From Cryptomeria japonica (lineage: Eukaryota; Streptophyta; Pinopsida; Cupressales; Cupressaceae): DNA of 64,000 bases. Numbering within the stretch: the first letter of the stretch is position 1; each line of letters starts with the position of its first letter. Under the pieces are notes generated by a model. It did no database searches and was not told the origin of the DNA. It saw only the letters and a program-made list of their open reading frames with translations. The stretch spans positions 245,575,218-245,639,217 of the forward strand of contig NC_081406.1 of assembly GCF_030272615.1 (NCBI RefSeq). Direction: 5' to 3'. Of the stretch, positions 11,242 through 22,700 are shown piece after piece. Position numbers and translations under genes: made by a program.

Positions 11242-13495
11242 GCCAAAATCAGGTACATCCCCAACAGGGGACAATTCACAATGTCACTATGAGTTCTCAT
11301 CACATGAGTGAGGATGAGGTTGAGGTTCAAAGTGAAACTAAATCCGATTATGCATCTGAGGCTGATGAAAATGTAGAAGTAGATAGTAACGATTGTGAAT
11401 CCCAAACTTGGAGTTCCATGGCAAGAACAACTGCAAATACGAATTGCCCCTCCACAATACTAGTTGATTTTGCTATAGGTCCCTTTTATCCTAAGTCTCC
11501 TCTAAAACAATTTGCAACAAAATTACAAAGAAGAACTAGGGCATTTGGGGGCACAAGGTTGAGAAAATGCAACTTCTATAACCTTGAATTTCAAGGCAAC
11601 ATTACCAGAGTTAATGCCCACCATATTTGAGGAAAAGATGTAGACGTATGTGAGGAGTTGGGGAAAAACCTACCTAAAATTTAGGGCTGAGATATGTAGA
11701 TTATGTGGTGGGGAAGTTGATGCAATTGCACCTACATATGCTTCTTTGTCTCATAGCCCAAGGGGTCATCAGAGCCAATCACACTATTCTACTTCTACTT
11801 TGCAAATGCAAGTTGCACGTATGCTAGTTTCTTCTACTTTAAGGGCACATGCAGCAGAGGCTAGGGGGAAACACAAGTAGACAAGTGATGCTCCTAACTC
11901 ACTAACTGAATTATTCAATGTGCAGATGAAGGATGAGGCAAATGATGCTATTGAAAAATTCTTCTTTGCCAATGGCATTCAATGCCATGTGGCTCGATCT
12001 CCTTGTTATAAGGAGGTAATGATGAAGGTAGCAAGGGCAGTCATATTTGCCACCAAGGGAGACAAACTTGGGGACCACAAACTAGGATAAGAACTATTCC
12101 AAGATAAATGTGTTAATGGAAACAAGACAAATGTATTAATGGAGAAGGTGAAGGAATGTTGGGTGACAAGTGGATGCAGTATAGTCATAGATGGGTGGAC
12201 GGACATTAGGCATAATCCACTCATCAATATCATGATTACATGTTCAAAGAGCCCATATTTTAAGGCAATTGATTGTTCAAGACATCACAAGGATGTCAAT
12301 TTTCAATTTTAGATCCTCAAGAATGCTATTAAGGAGGTTGGACCACAAAATGTGGTCCAACAATGACGGATGCAGCCCATATGTGCAAAGCTGCAATGAA
12401 GTTAATTGAGGTAACTTATAGACATTTTGGTGGACTCATTGTTGTGCACATTCCATGAATAATACACTCAAGAACATTGGAAAGCTTGATTGGATCAAAG
12501 CAATGGTCAATGATACTAGAGATGTGCAAATGTTTATCTATAACCACCACACTTCACATGCACTCTTCAAAACATTCTCTAAGAAGGAATTCTTGAAGCC
12601 AGTTGAGGCTAGATATGAATCTTATTTCATTCTCTTGGAGAGAATGCTTGAGTTGCACAAAATGGAATCAGTGGCCTGAGTCTAAGACAGAGTAGGCGAA
12701 GAGGGTGAAGGATGTAGTGAAGAGTGATGTTTTTTGGGGTAATGCAACTATATAGTCTCTATCATTACTCTAGTCTTCTAGGTCATTATATATAATCCAC
12801 CTAGCCTTGGAGGGGTGTATGAGCGCATTGATTCTATGCTAGACTAAATGAAGGTTGCTGTGCAAGAGGACCCCACATTAGCATTCTACAATGAGCACAT
12901 TCAGCCAAGCATTCATTTAAGATGGGAGAAGCTCAACACTCCCTTGCACATGGTTGCCCATGCATTAAGCCCCAAGTGGTATGTGCAAAGGCCTGGTAGA
13001 GTTACACCCATACAGGATGCTGAGGTGAAGGCAGGTTCGAGGGCCATACAAAAGATCTATGGACCTATAGAGACCGACATCATTCATATTGAATGGAAAA
13101 AATTTGCCACTTTTAGGGAACATTCTAAGGAGGCCAAGATGGATAGGGCAACTATGGCACGAGAGGACGCAATTTTGTGGTGAACTATGCATGGACTGAA
13201 TTCTTTGACAACCTCTCTAGACATTAATTTGCTATCTTAATTTTCTAGTTTTTTACTGCTGAGAGGAACTGATCTACTTATATCTTCATCCACTCTCTTA
13301 AGAGGAACGAGCTTACCTCTAGGAGAGCAAAGAGGCTTGTGGTTGGACATAGTGCCTTGTATCTCATTGACTGAGACACATTTTTGTACATAGAGAGTCC
13401 AGCATTGCAGTGGAATGTAGAGCCAAAGGAGCCAGCACAGATTGATGAGGATACTACAATTACACAGTAAAGGCTGGTTGGTATTAGTTTGGAGA
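11242..13495 (+). pseudogene. hAT transposase relic (BED finger, DUF659, hATC)
   Basis: Broken plus-strand frames keep the domain order of a plant hAT transposase. A BED-type zinc finger lies at about 11520-11630 (RLRKCNFYNLEFQGNITRVN). Its usual second Cys is Tyr, and an in-frame TGA follows. The DUF659 core at about 11900-12400 has FFFANGIQCHVARSPCYKEV and CSIVIDGWTDIRHNPLINI. A conserved block at 12455-12679 has QMFIYNHHTSH-like residues (written here MFIYNHHTSHALF) and FLKPVEARYESYFILLERM. A late block at 12848-13183 is followed by the dimerisation region at 13255-13450, with STYIFIHSLKRNELTSRRAK in another frame. Many stops and shifts make it inactive. It lies antisense to CRY-DASH within intron 1. 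Terminal inverted repeats and an 8-bp duplication were not located. Confidence 0.85.
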
Positions 13496-14551
13496 TGCTT
13501 GACTGTGTGGAGTCCAACAGTTCTAGTGATGAGGAGTTTGGGAATGATTAGTAGCCTAACTTCAATCCATTTTATTACTTTGATCATTTGTAATCATCAT
13601 TATGAAATCTTGAATATAATATAAATTTTGAATTCGACATTTTCACTGTTCAATGTTAAATTGTTAATGTTCACTTGAAAGTTTAGAAGTTTTCAAGTTT
13701 TACTAACTTGCCAAAGTTCCAAGTTATTCTTATAATTGTACATCATTCTATAGCTATTTTTTCAAATACTATTTTTTATATTCAGTAATATGTTCCCTAA
13801 ATAGTAAATTCAGTAGTATGCATGTTTTTGATGATTTATTTTAGCGTTTGGAAAATTTGATGAGTTGTTGCCAAGTTTATCCCGAAGTATTTGCAACTCC
13901 CCAAGTTTTTGCCAACTCCCTAATGAATGAAAATATTGAGTAAGCCAAATTATTGCCAAGCCCGAGTTTTTCATCTACGGAATTTGCAAATAGGAATTCA
14001 AAATCTTGTTGTCCTTTCAGGTGAATGGGTGTCTGGTGAAAATTGTGTAATTCTATTCCACAAACATCTAGATGATCGGTTACATGTTAAAATGCCACAA
14101 GATAAATGGACACTCACGCAAGCTCCTTCAATTTATTCTCTCTTGCAAAAAACGAAACAAAGAGCTGCACTTTGGGTGTGACTATCGGGAGATCGATGAT
14201 ATCTATTTTGAAGTGCTGTTTCAGGTCTAGAAAAACGCTTCTCACGTTCAAGTTTGCAACCTTACCAACTGGTTTCTACTCAAGTTCCTGCTAATAAAAT
14301 ATTTCCTTATGCCACTTGTTTCAACGACTACGACCATAAATGGCACTTTTCTGGATTAATTCTTACTCAATTTTCCAACTCTTATAGTTTTATTCGCCTT
14401 AGAACTACTCTAATGTAAATTCATGTTCTTAGAAATGCTATTGACGTGCACTGAGCAGGGTATTGGATATAATTTATTTCTTCCCTTCGTTCTTTTAAAT
14501 AAATGAAAAATTATCTTACGAAAAGCAAATGCCTGATACATATTTCTATAC
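13496..14551. other. Distal hAT flank and intron sequence
   Basis: No gene is visible. Short repeats of the type GCCAAGTT/CCAAGTTTT occur at 13690-13970, as expected of subterminal binding sites in a hAT 3' end, but no terminal repeat was fixed. The last part is the donor side of CRY-DASH intron 1. Confidence 0.35.
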
Positions 14552-15718
14552 CTGGGATTTAGCATTCTGCGGACTCAAGCCCAAATCCAACAAAGTCGGA
14601 ATCTCACCGGGCTCCACACTCCCCCGCACTGGCAACCCTTTCAGCCTTTTAGGGGGCTCCAAAACCTGTCTCACCGACAAGCTTTGCACTTTATCTCTGA
14701 AAGTCCCATAATTGGAAGGCATGTCATCCAATTTAAAAGGCAAATCCTCCAAGTGATACAATGTACTTCCCCAAAAGAACTTGGCCTCCACCCCTTCCTC
14801 TTTCAACGCCGCCGTAATCTTATTCTCCGCCTTGATTTCATCATGGGAAACTTCCTGGTGTGCATACACCGCATCCGCCCCCACGCTCTTCGCCAGCTCA
14901 ACCAAAACCTCCTCGGGCTTTCCTACTCTAACGACTAAATCCGAGCCTCTTTCCCGTAAATTTGCCCTCAAATTGGCAACACATTCGAGCAAAAATGTTG
15001 CTCTGTAGGGCCCGGTTTTGTCGAAACCAGAGGAAGACTTCCCATAGTCGCGGGGATCGAAGCAGTAGACAGGAAGCACGCTGCTTGACTGATTGTTGGC
15101 AGCGTTTAGGATTTCATTGTCGTGCAGGCGGAGGTCGTTTCTGAACCACGCGACAACAGCCTTGCGCGCGGCCGCACCGTTGGAGGGATCGTTAGGGCCT
15201 GGGGAATTCTGGCGGAGGCGGAGGTAGTCCGGGAAGGAAGAGGTGCCAGATTTGGCGGAGTGCTTTGGCGCCGGAGCGGCGGGGGTCAAGAGCGGCATGT
15301 CGGAGCTGAGCTGCGATGGGACGAAATCTTGCGGCTGCTTGGGGAGTGTTACGGGTCTCGTCGGCAGTGGCTTCAGCCTGGCGGCGGAGACGCTGGTGCC
15401 GGAGGGTTTCAGGCGGAGCTGTGAATGGCGGCCGCTTTTGGTGGAGAAAACGCTGGAGTTCACCATGTTGCCGAGGGCTAGGGAAATGGATGCGGCATTT
15501 GCAATGGGGTTTGGAAGGGGTCTGGGCTGAGAAGATTCATCAATCAATGAGGTTGTTTCTCTTTCAATTTCTCTTTCTTTCTGTGCTGGTGCAGGAAGAG
15601 TGCATAAGCGTTGACGTTGTGGCTGGTTAGGGGAGAAGACTCTGCGGACATTGTTGTCCATGATGAGCTCCAGGTCTCTAAAATTGGAGCCATAGCTGCT
15701 CTGCTGCACAGGCGCCAT
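14552..15718 (-). CDS. CRY3: Cryptochrome DASH, exon 1 (N-terminus and photolyase domain)
   Basis: This exon encodes 389 residues of a DASH-type cryptochrome. Residues 1 to about 186 form a Ser/Pro/Arg-rich extension with few acidic residues near the start, like an organellar transit peptide followed by a spacer. The photolyase domain begins at about residue 187 with AVVAWFRNDLRLHDNE. It continues through VLPVYCFDPRDYG, FLLECVANLRANLRERGSDL, ADAVYAHQEVSHDE and FFWGSTLYHLEDLPF. This alpha/beta domain binds the antenna chromophore. The start at 15718 is the first ATG in the frame. Met20 and Met85 are alternatives. The exon ends on a full codon at GT (14551-14550) and joins the exon at 4604. The exon is clearly richer in G+C than its surroundings. 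There are no stops or shifts, so the gene looks functional as far as visible. Confidence 0.93.
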
Positions 15719-15959
15719 GTTTTTTTTTTGTGGCTTCTGTCCTGTGGATATGGTGGACAATAAAACAGACCAGAAATACGTCTGGATTTCTCCGAGAGAG
15801 AGTGAGTGAGTCAAGTGGATAACTTTTTAATCAAAGATGTGCCAACCAACCCACTATCCACCTAACTCTCCCACATTTCCACAACTACCCTCCTCACCAA
15901 CCATGGTTAAGGGTGATCGTCTACCAAAACCCCTATGAGCCACTTTACATGAGTTGGGT
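15719..15959 (-). promoter_or_regulatory. CRY-DASH 5' leader and proximal upstream region
   Basis: Upstream of the start codon on the minus strand is a leader containing a GAGAGAGTGAGTGAGTC purine run (reverse complement about 15784-15806; the plus strand reads GAGAGAGAGTGAGTGAGTCA there). No convincing TATA box was fixed. The frame stays open upstream of the ATG to about 15814 without another ATG. Confidence 0.35.
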
Positions 15960-17597
15960 TCTGGTCCCATGGAAGGAGTTTGCTAAAAATGCGGAGTTTA
16001 TAAATTTTTAAAAAATTAAATGTAAAGAAATTTTAAATAAAAAATGAAGAATTTTGTTGGCTAGTTGATAGATTGGTGATGATAAGAAATAAAAATGTCA
16101 TGTAGTGGTGAGTATTTGTATTTGTATTTGTAGTATTGTAATAATAGCTTTTGTTGGTATGAACTCGTGGGTCTTGTACTTTCAAGCGTGGGGAACTATT
16201 GAGCATATTTAAAATAACAATAATAATAATTTAGTATTTGTAGTGTGGGGAACTATTGAGCATATTTAAAATAACAATAATAATAATTTAGTATTTGTAG
16301 TATTGTAATAATAGTATTTGTTGGCTAGTTGGTAGATGAGTTACGGTCTATTATTTCATGAGCATATCAGATAATAGTTGAGAATATTTCTTTTTTATAA
16401 TAAATATTTGTTAAATATCGATGACTTGGTGAATTGTTAGCAATGTGGCTTTTTAAATTGATTAGTTGATTTGTGAATGTTAAAAGTATAGTTGATAGTA
16501 AACAAATACATAGGAGTAGCAAACAAATCAATTAATTTGCTTTACTCTCAAATTTGTTTTGGAGGAATTTTTTATGGAATCATCCATGATAATTATAAAT
16601 CATGGTCAAAATCAATTGTAAAAATGTCATCATTCCAACAACTACAAATTTTCCTTATTAACTAGGAATTGATATTATGTAATTTTAAGGAAATGGAAAC
16701 TAAAAACATTTCAAATATGACAATCTTGCCCATCAAAGTTTTAGGCATACCAAAGTGGGGTTTGTTAAAAATATGGGGGTTTTATATTAGGGTTTTATGG
16801 ATTTTAAAAATTTAAATGTAAATAAACTTAAAATATAAAAGTGAAGAATTTTAGATAAGAAACAAATGTCATGTTGTGGCAAGTACTCGTATTTCTGGTA
16901 TTGTAATAATAGTATGTGTTGACTAGTTGATAGATGAGTTATGGTCTATTAATTCAGCAGTAAATCTTGGATAATAGTTTGATAACAATAGATTCTTACA
17001 AGTTGTATGTATCACACTTTATTGGGTCAATTAAGATTTAGTTATTAAACATTGGCTTCAAATTGGTTTGTACCAATATGACTAGTATAATTGAAGTAGA
17101 GATTGTTCCTTGGAACAAATCTTTGTTAAAAAATGATGAGCAAATGGTTTCTTAGTAAAGAGTCTTTGTAGATTGATTAATTGATTTTGAGTTCGATATT
17201 AAGACCCTCGTAGTATACTTGAAGTTGAATTTATTTTCTAGAATAAATATTTGTTAAATGTTGATGACCAGGTGATTTGTTTGCACTGTGACTTTTTAGA
17301 TTGATTAGTTGATAAATATGAATGTTAAAAGTATAGTTGATAGTAAACAAATACATAGAGGTAGCAAACAATTCAACTAATTTGTTTTTTTGTGAAATTT
17401 GTTTTGGAAGAATTTGTTATGGAATTATCCATGATAATTATAGATCATGATCAAAATCAATTCTAAAAATATCATCATTCCAACAAATACACATTTTTCA
17501 TTGTTAACTAGGATATGATATTATATAATAAAAAGAAATGGAAAATAAAAACATTCCAAATATGACAATCATATCCTTCAAAGTTTTAGGCATACCC
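15960..17597. repeat. ~0.8-kb tandem duplication upstream of CRY-DASH
   Basis: Two direct copies, about 15960-16753 and 16754-17597, share blocks in the same order. These are ATTTAAATGTAAA and GAAGAATTTT, AAATGTCATGT, TATTGTAATAATAG, GACTAGTTGATAGATGAG or GGCTAGTTGGTAGATGAG, AAAAGTATAGTTGATAGTAA, ATCCATGATAATTATA, CATCATTCCAACAA and AAAGTTTTAGGCATACC. The copies differ by many substitutions, and copy 2 has an extra ~90 bp near its middle. Origin as a tandem insertion of one AT-rich element or as a local duplication is not decided. It occupies the distal promoter side of the minus-strand CRY-DASH gene. Confidence 0.75.
16188..16301. repeat. 57-bp tandem duplication
   Basis: Two copies, 16188-16244 and 16245-16301, of a unit beginning GTGGGGAACTATTGAGCATA and containing an (AAT)n-like core. 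The copies are almost identical and lie within the first copy of the larger duplication. This unit is absent from the second large copy, so it arose after the large duplication. Confidence 0.9.
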
Positions 17598-18039
17598 AAT
17601 TCTTACAAAATCTATCAAAAAGGAGACATTTTATCAAGAATATTATATATGATTATAATTAGTAATGACAAGATTTTGAATGAATGTGTTGAAAGAACTT
17701 AGTTCACTTAGGGTGCATGCGACACATTACCAATTGAGAGGTGCATCAACAAACATAATTAAACCATAGTAGCATTTTATTTACACAACATGACAAAGTA
17801 TAAATGAATTCAAATGCCCAAGTTTTATATAAAAAACTCAATAAAAACTCGAATTAAAAAATTATATAGTAATTATAAAAAAATAGAGAAAGTCTTGACT
17901 TATTAGGTAATGTCAAATGTAGTACAAAGAGGGGAGAAATAAACTCATTACGTTAAAAATAAAAAAAAAAAAATTAACCATTGTACTTTCACTAAAAGAG
18001 CTTATGTAAAAGGAAGATAATTTTTGATGAAAGAGATTT
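17598..18039. other. AT-rich spacer
   Basis: No coding or repeat feature was recognised, apart from an A-rich run near 17958-17975. The 5' end of the following LINE is not sharply defined. Confidence 0.4.
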
Positions 18040-18336
18040 AAGGTGAGGATGGATTGGGAGAGAGATGGCTCTGTGTGTGAGTGGGTGTCATGCTAGGGCC
18101 AACGTGCCCTAGCCTGTGTCCTGCGCTCTGCTTGTTTCGTTCCAGGGGGGGTTTCTTGCTTGCTGGGGGTCGGTTTTTGCTTGCCCGTAGTCGGGTTTTC
18201 TAGGTTGTTGCGGGGTTTTATTTTGCAACCCTTTTTTTATTTCTTCTACTCTGGGTTATCATTGGGGTGTGTGGGGTTTTGGGGTTGGGTTTTTTGCCCC
18301 TCTTCTTTTTCTTCTTTTGGTATTTTCTTTGGGTCC

Positions 18337-19776
18337 ATGGAGAATAGAGGATTATCCTCTTCTCAGATGATCTCTGGAGATCTGGATATGGCGGATCCGT
18401 CTCATTCAATGCATGCATGTTGAAAGGAACACATTGGTCATTCCCAATTAGGGGCAGGCGTCTCTTCTTTGAAAGATCCTTTTCGCATGAAAAAGGTGAA
18501 TGGTTGTTTGGAGAGATCCCAAGATCGTCCAATTCTAGTTATTCAACCTGAGCAAATTTTAGAGGATGTTGAATATTGGTGTAATCATGCTCTCATATGC
18601 AAATTTATCGGTCTTTGCCTCTCTATACCTGTTTTAGAGTCTTGGGAACGTCGTGTCTGGAATCCTGAAGGAGACATGGAGCTACTTATGGTAGCCAATA
18701 ACTATTTTCTGGTTATTTTTTCCAACCTGGAAGACATGAACAAGGCTTTTGAGGGTGGCCCTTATTTTTTCAACCAGGTGGGACTCTTTATCAAACCTTG
18801 GCATATTGGCTTTAATTCTGCTGAGGAGTTTCCCTCTCGTGTGCCCGTGTGGACCCAATTGTCGAGACTTCCGTTGGAATTCTAGAGAGAAGATATTCTT
18901 CACTCAATCTCACTGCTTCTTGGTAAACCCGTGGGCTCGGCTTCACAAACTCAAGATCGAAAGGTAATTTCCTACACTCGTATATGTGTAGAAGTTGATT
19001 TAAATAATCCTTTGCCAGACTCTATGGAAATCTGTTTGGGGACACCTTCTTGGATCCAACAGTTGGACTATGAGCCTCTGTCATTTAGATGCAGAATTTG
19101 TCATGAATATGGTCATTTACAACAAAGATGTCCCTGAAATAAATCTTCTAAATTGGTTGTTTCCGATCCTCCTCACTTTGTTCTGGGGGAAGATAAGGGG
19201 AAAGCCCCTATGCCTAATGGTCCTGCTGATAAAGATGGCTTCATTCCTATCAAACCTCAGAATAAAGACAAAGGAAAGAAGAGAACTTGGTTGGATAGGC
19301 AAAATGATGTCACCCTAAATAGGTTTGATGTTCTAGAGGATTTGGTCCAAGAGGAAGGAGTTCCAGTTGAAATGTCCTTGGGTGCCCAATTTCAGCATGA
19401 GGTGCTGGATGGGGATTCCAAGAAAGAGGGTTGGGCCCTATCTTTGGAGAATTAACAGGATGTTCGAATGGTTATGGATTTTCCTTCCCATGTTCAGGAC
19501 AACGAAGATCTTAGTGGGTCACAGGTCCCTGAAGGTGCAGTGGTCATGGTGTCTATTCCTCCTTCCACTGTAGTGGCCTCAGGTTCTGTGAAGAGTAACA
19601 AAGCCCCACCTGTTTTAGGCTTGCAGTAGAAGACCCTCAAAAAGTGTTCTTTAGACAAACCTTTAAGGACTGGACAAAAAATGGATCAGGAAAAGGTTAA
19701 GCTTATTGGTGATACTTTGGTTGAGTTGGGGTTTGTGAATCCCATTGATTCCCACTTCTCTCAACCACATAAATGA
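18337..19776 (+). pseudogene. LINE ORF1: DUF4283-like RNA-binding and CCHC protein
   Basis: The ORF1 frame starts at ATG 18337 and stays in one frame to the terminator TGA at 19774-19776. It is interrupted by in-frame stops at 18421, 18883, 19135, 19453 and 19627. All can be explained by single changes, several by C-to-T. The N-terminal region (LVIFSNLEDMNKAFEGGPYF, WTQLSRLPLEF) is DUF4283-like, found in plant L1 ORF1 and transposon-related proteins. At about 19090-19137 the knuckle CRICHEYGHLQQRC keeps the CCHC residues. The C-terminal third is charged and poorly conserved, as usual. ORF1 protein normally packages LINE RNA. Confidence 0.82.
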
Positions 19777-22700
19777 TTGCACTCTCATGGAATGTAAGGG
19801 GGTTGAACAACATCCCTAGACAAAAGGTTGTTCGTAGGTTAATTGATTTTGAGTCTCCTGATGTTGTTTTTATTCAGGAAACCAAGCTTTCAGTGGATGG
19901 TTTGGCCAGTTGTGCTTTGCGTGTCTAGCCTCAGGGCCTTTGGCAGGGAGTGAGATCTCATGGCAGTTCAGGGGGGTTGCTTTCTTCTGGAACCCGAGGA
20001 AAGTTTCCCCTTTGTGGTGGTTTTCTAGCAGGTCTTCCATTTCTATTGTCGCTTCTAGCTTTGAGACTGGAGGAAGATGCATCTTCTCTAATATTTATGC
20101 TCCTACTGATCTTGTGGGTAAGTCTCATCTTTGGGCTCACATCAATCTTGTTCGGGCTCAAGATCCTTTTCTCCCCTGGATTTTGGCTGGAGATTTTAAT
20201 TTCGTTACTAGTTTGGAGGAAAAGTGAGGTGGGTATTCAGGCTATCTTTACATAGAATAATAGGAGGAGTGTGTTGAGGCTATCTCTAAAAGGCTTGATA
20301 GATTTTTGGTTTCATGTTATTGGGTGCATGATAGGTGGTCCACCAGTTTAGAAATTCTTGATTGGAGGGGTTCTGATCATTGGCCTATTAAGCTTTCTAT
20401 TACATCTTTTAGAACCTCCAAAAATCCCTCTTTCAAATTTCAATTGATTTGGCTTCGTGATCAGTCATTGAGGGATCCTATGGTTGATTGGTGGTATGAA
20501 GGGGTGCCTACCCACGGGCGGGCTATGTACACCTTTGGGAAGATATTACAACATGTGAAATACAGGCTGAAGAGGTGGAATAAACAATGTTTTGGGAATC
20601 TGCATAGACACAAGATGGCAGCTCAATCCAAGATGGATGAGGTTACACGTCAAATTAGGGATCAAGGGATGATTGTGGAGCTCAGTATGGTTGAGTCCCT
20701 TGCTCTAAAGGACTTAGAAGAGTGGGAGTTGCATGAGGATATTTTCTAGAAACAAAAGTCTCGTGTGGATTGGCTCCAAAAAGGTAATAGAAACACTGCT
20801 TTTTTTCATAATTCTGTTATGGCTCAGATGTATGGTAACTCTATTACCTCTCTCATATCTTCAGAAGGGGTTCATCTTTCATCTAAAGAAGAAATTGCTA
20901 TGGAAGCTGTCAGTTTTTTTTCTAATTTGTTTACCAAAGAGGATCCTGAAGCTATGGTGGAAGAGAGGGCCATCTTGAACTGTATTCCCCCTCTTATCTC
21001 TATTGAAATGAATGATGCTCTCTTGTGCCCCATTTTGTTGTCTGAACTTGAGGGGGTTGTGTTTCAAATGAAAAAAGGCAAGGCTCCTGGCCCTGACGGG
21101 TTTCCTATTGAGTTTTTTCAAGAATTTTGGGAGATTATAAAGTATGATCTTCTAGATGTGGTTCAAGAATCTCATAGGAATAAACAAATGCTCAAATCTA
21201 TGAATTCTACCTTCTTGGCTCTCATTCTTAAGAAGGAGGGGGCTAATATCTTGGATCAGTATAGGCCTATTGCTTTATGTAATGTTGTCTACAAGATAAT
21301 CACTAAATTGATTATTGAATGACTCAAACCTCTCCTATGCACTTTGGTTTCTAAGGAGCAAGGTGGTTTCATTGATGGAAGACATATACTTGATGGAGTT
21401 GTGATAGCAATGAAGGCTATCCATTTGATGGCTTCCTCTAAGGAGAAGGCTACATTTATTAAACTTGACATGGCCAAAGCTTATGATAGGGTGAGTTGGG
21501 ATTTCTTACAGAAGATCCTTTTGGCTTTTGGTTTTGGAGAAGAGTGGGCGAATTAGGTTCTTATTTGTGTGACTTCTACCTCTTTCTTGGTTCTTATTAA
21601 TGGGGAACCCTCATAATTGTTTAGCGTTTCACGGGGGCTTCGACAAGGGGACCCTTTATCTCCCTATTTATTTATTCTCATGGCTGAAGGTCTTGGCAGA
21701 TTTCTCACTTCCTAGGTGAGACATGGTCTTATTCAAGGCTGGAGTTGCAGTAATGCTCTACCTCCCTACTCTCATCTTGATTTTGTGGATGACACAGGTT
21801 TGATGGGTAGGGCCAGAATCAATGAGGCAGTGAATTTCAGAAGAGCTTTGGATATCTATTGCAAAGCATCAGGTCAGAAAATTAATGAAGATAAATCATC
21901 CATATATTTCTTTAATACCCCTCGACTTATTTAGAATAGGATTGCCAGGATCCTCAGATTTCAGACAGGGTCCCTTCCTTTGTTGTACCTCGGGATTCCT
22001 TTAGATTTGGGGGTTCAACGTGGAGATTTTTGGCAAGAAATTTTGGATAAATTTTGTTGCAAGGTTAATCATTGGACTTACAGGTGGTTATCCTCAGCTG
22101 AAAGAGTGATTCTTCTGAAGATTGTGGTGCAAGCGCTTCCCATTTATAGGTGTTTTGTGCAGGCTCCCCCCTCCAGCTTTGTGAGAGAGTTTGATGCTCT
22201 TTCTAGTCAATTTCTTTGGTCTGGTAGTTTTCTTTCTTCTAAGTGGAGTTTAGTTAAATGGGACTCTATTTGTAAACCGAGACATGCTGGGGAGTCTTGG
22301 CCTCAAATCTATTGCTTTGGTTAGGAAGGCCTTGGCAGCTAAGTTGTATTGGAGGTGGTGTAGTAGTCATGATCAGGACTGTGCCAAGATTTTAACCCAC
22401 AAGTATCTCCCTGGTGCTAATGATCATGAGTTGCCTCATCTTAGTTTAGTGGGCAAGGGCTCTTGTATCTAGGATACTCTTAAAAAAGGCACCCAACTTA
22501 TTAAAGATGGCCTTTTCTGGATTTGTAATAGAGGCTCTGAAGCTCTTTTTTGGCAGGACTCTTAGGATGGTCACCCTCCTATTCTATCTAGTTATCCATA
22601 GCTTCAACCTCTTTGCAACATTTTCACTGATGTTGGATGGGTTAAGGTGGAGAATTTTAAAATGGTTAGGCGCATTGGACAAGTTGAGGTGACTTGTTGC

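Larger units (their letters stand above)
4605..14551 (-). other. CRY3: CRY-DASH intron 1 (9,947 bp)
   Basis: The intron is bounded on the minus strand by a GT donor at 14551-14550 (CCCAG/GTATAG) and an AG acceptor at 4606-4605. Both exons join in phase 0 and the merged protein reads across without a gap. The intron contains a 71-bp tandem duplication, a same-strand gypsy relic, an unidentified coding-like segment and an antisense hAT relic, so its length is largely transposon-derived. Confidence 0.85.

Noticed and set aside
18160..18423. An 87-codon plus-strand frame at the 5' end of the LINE as a separate gene
   Set aside because: It is the LINE leader reading into ORF1 in the same frame. 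The Phe/Gly-rich upstream part is non-coding leader.
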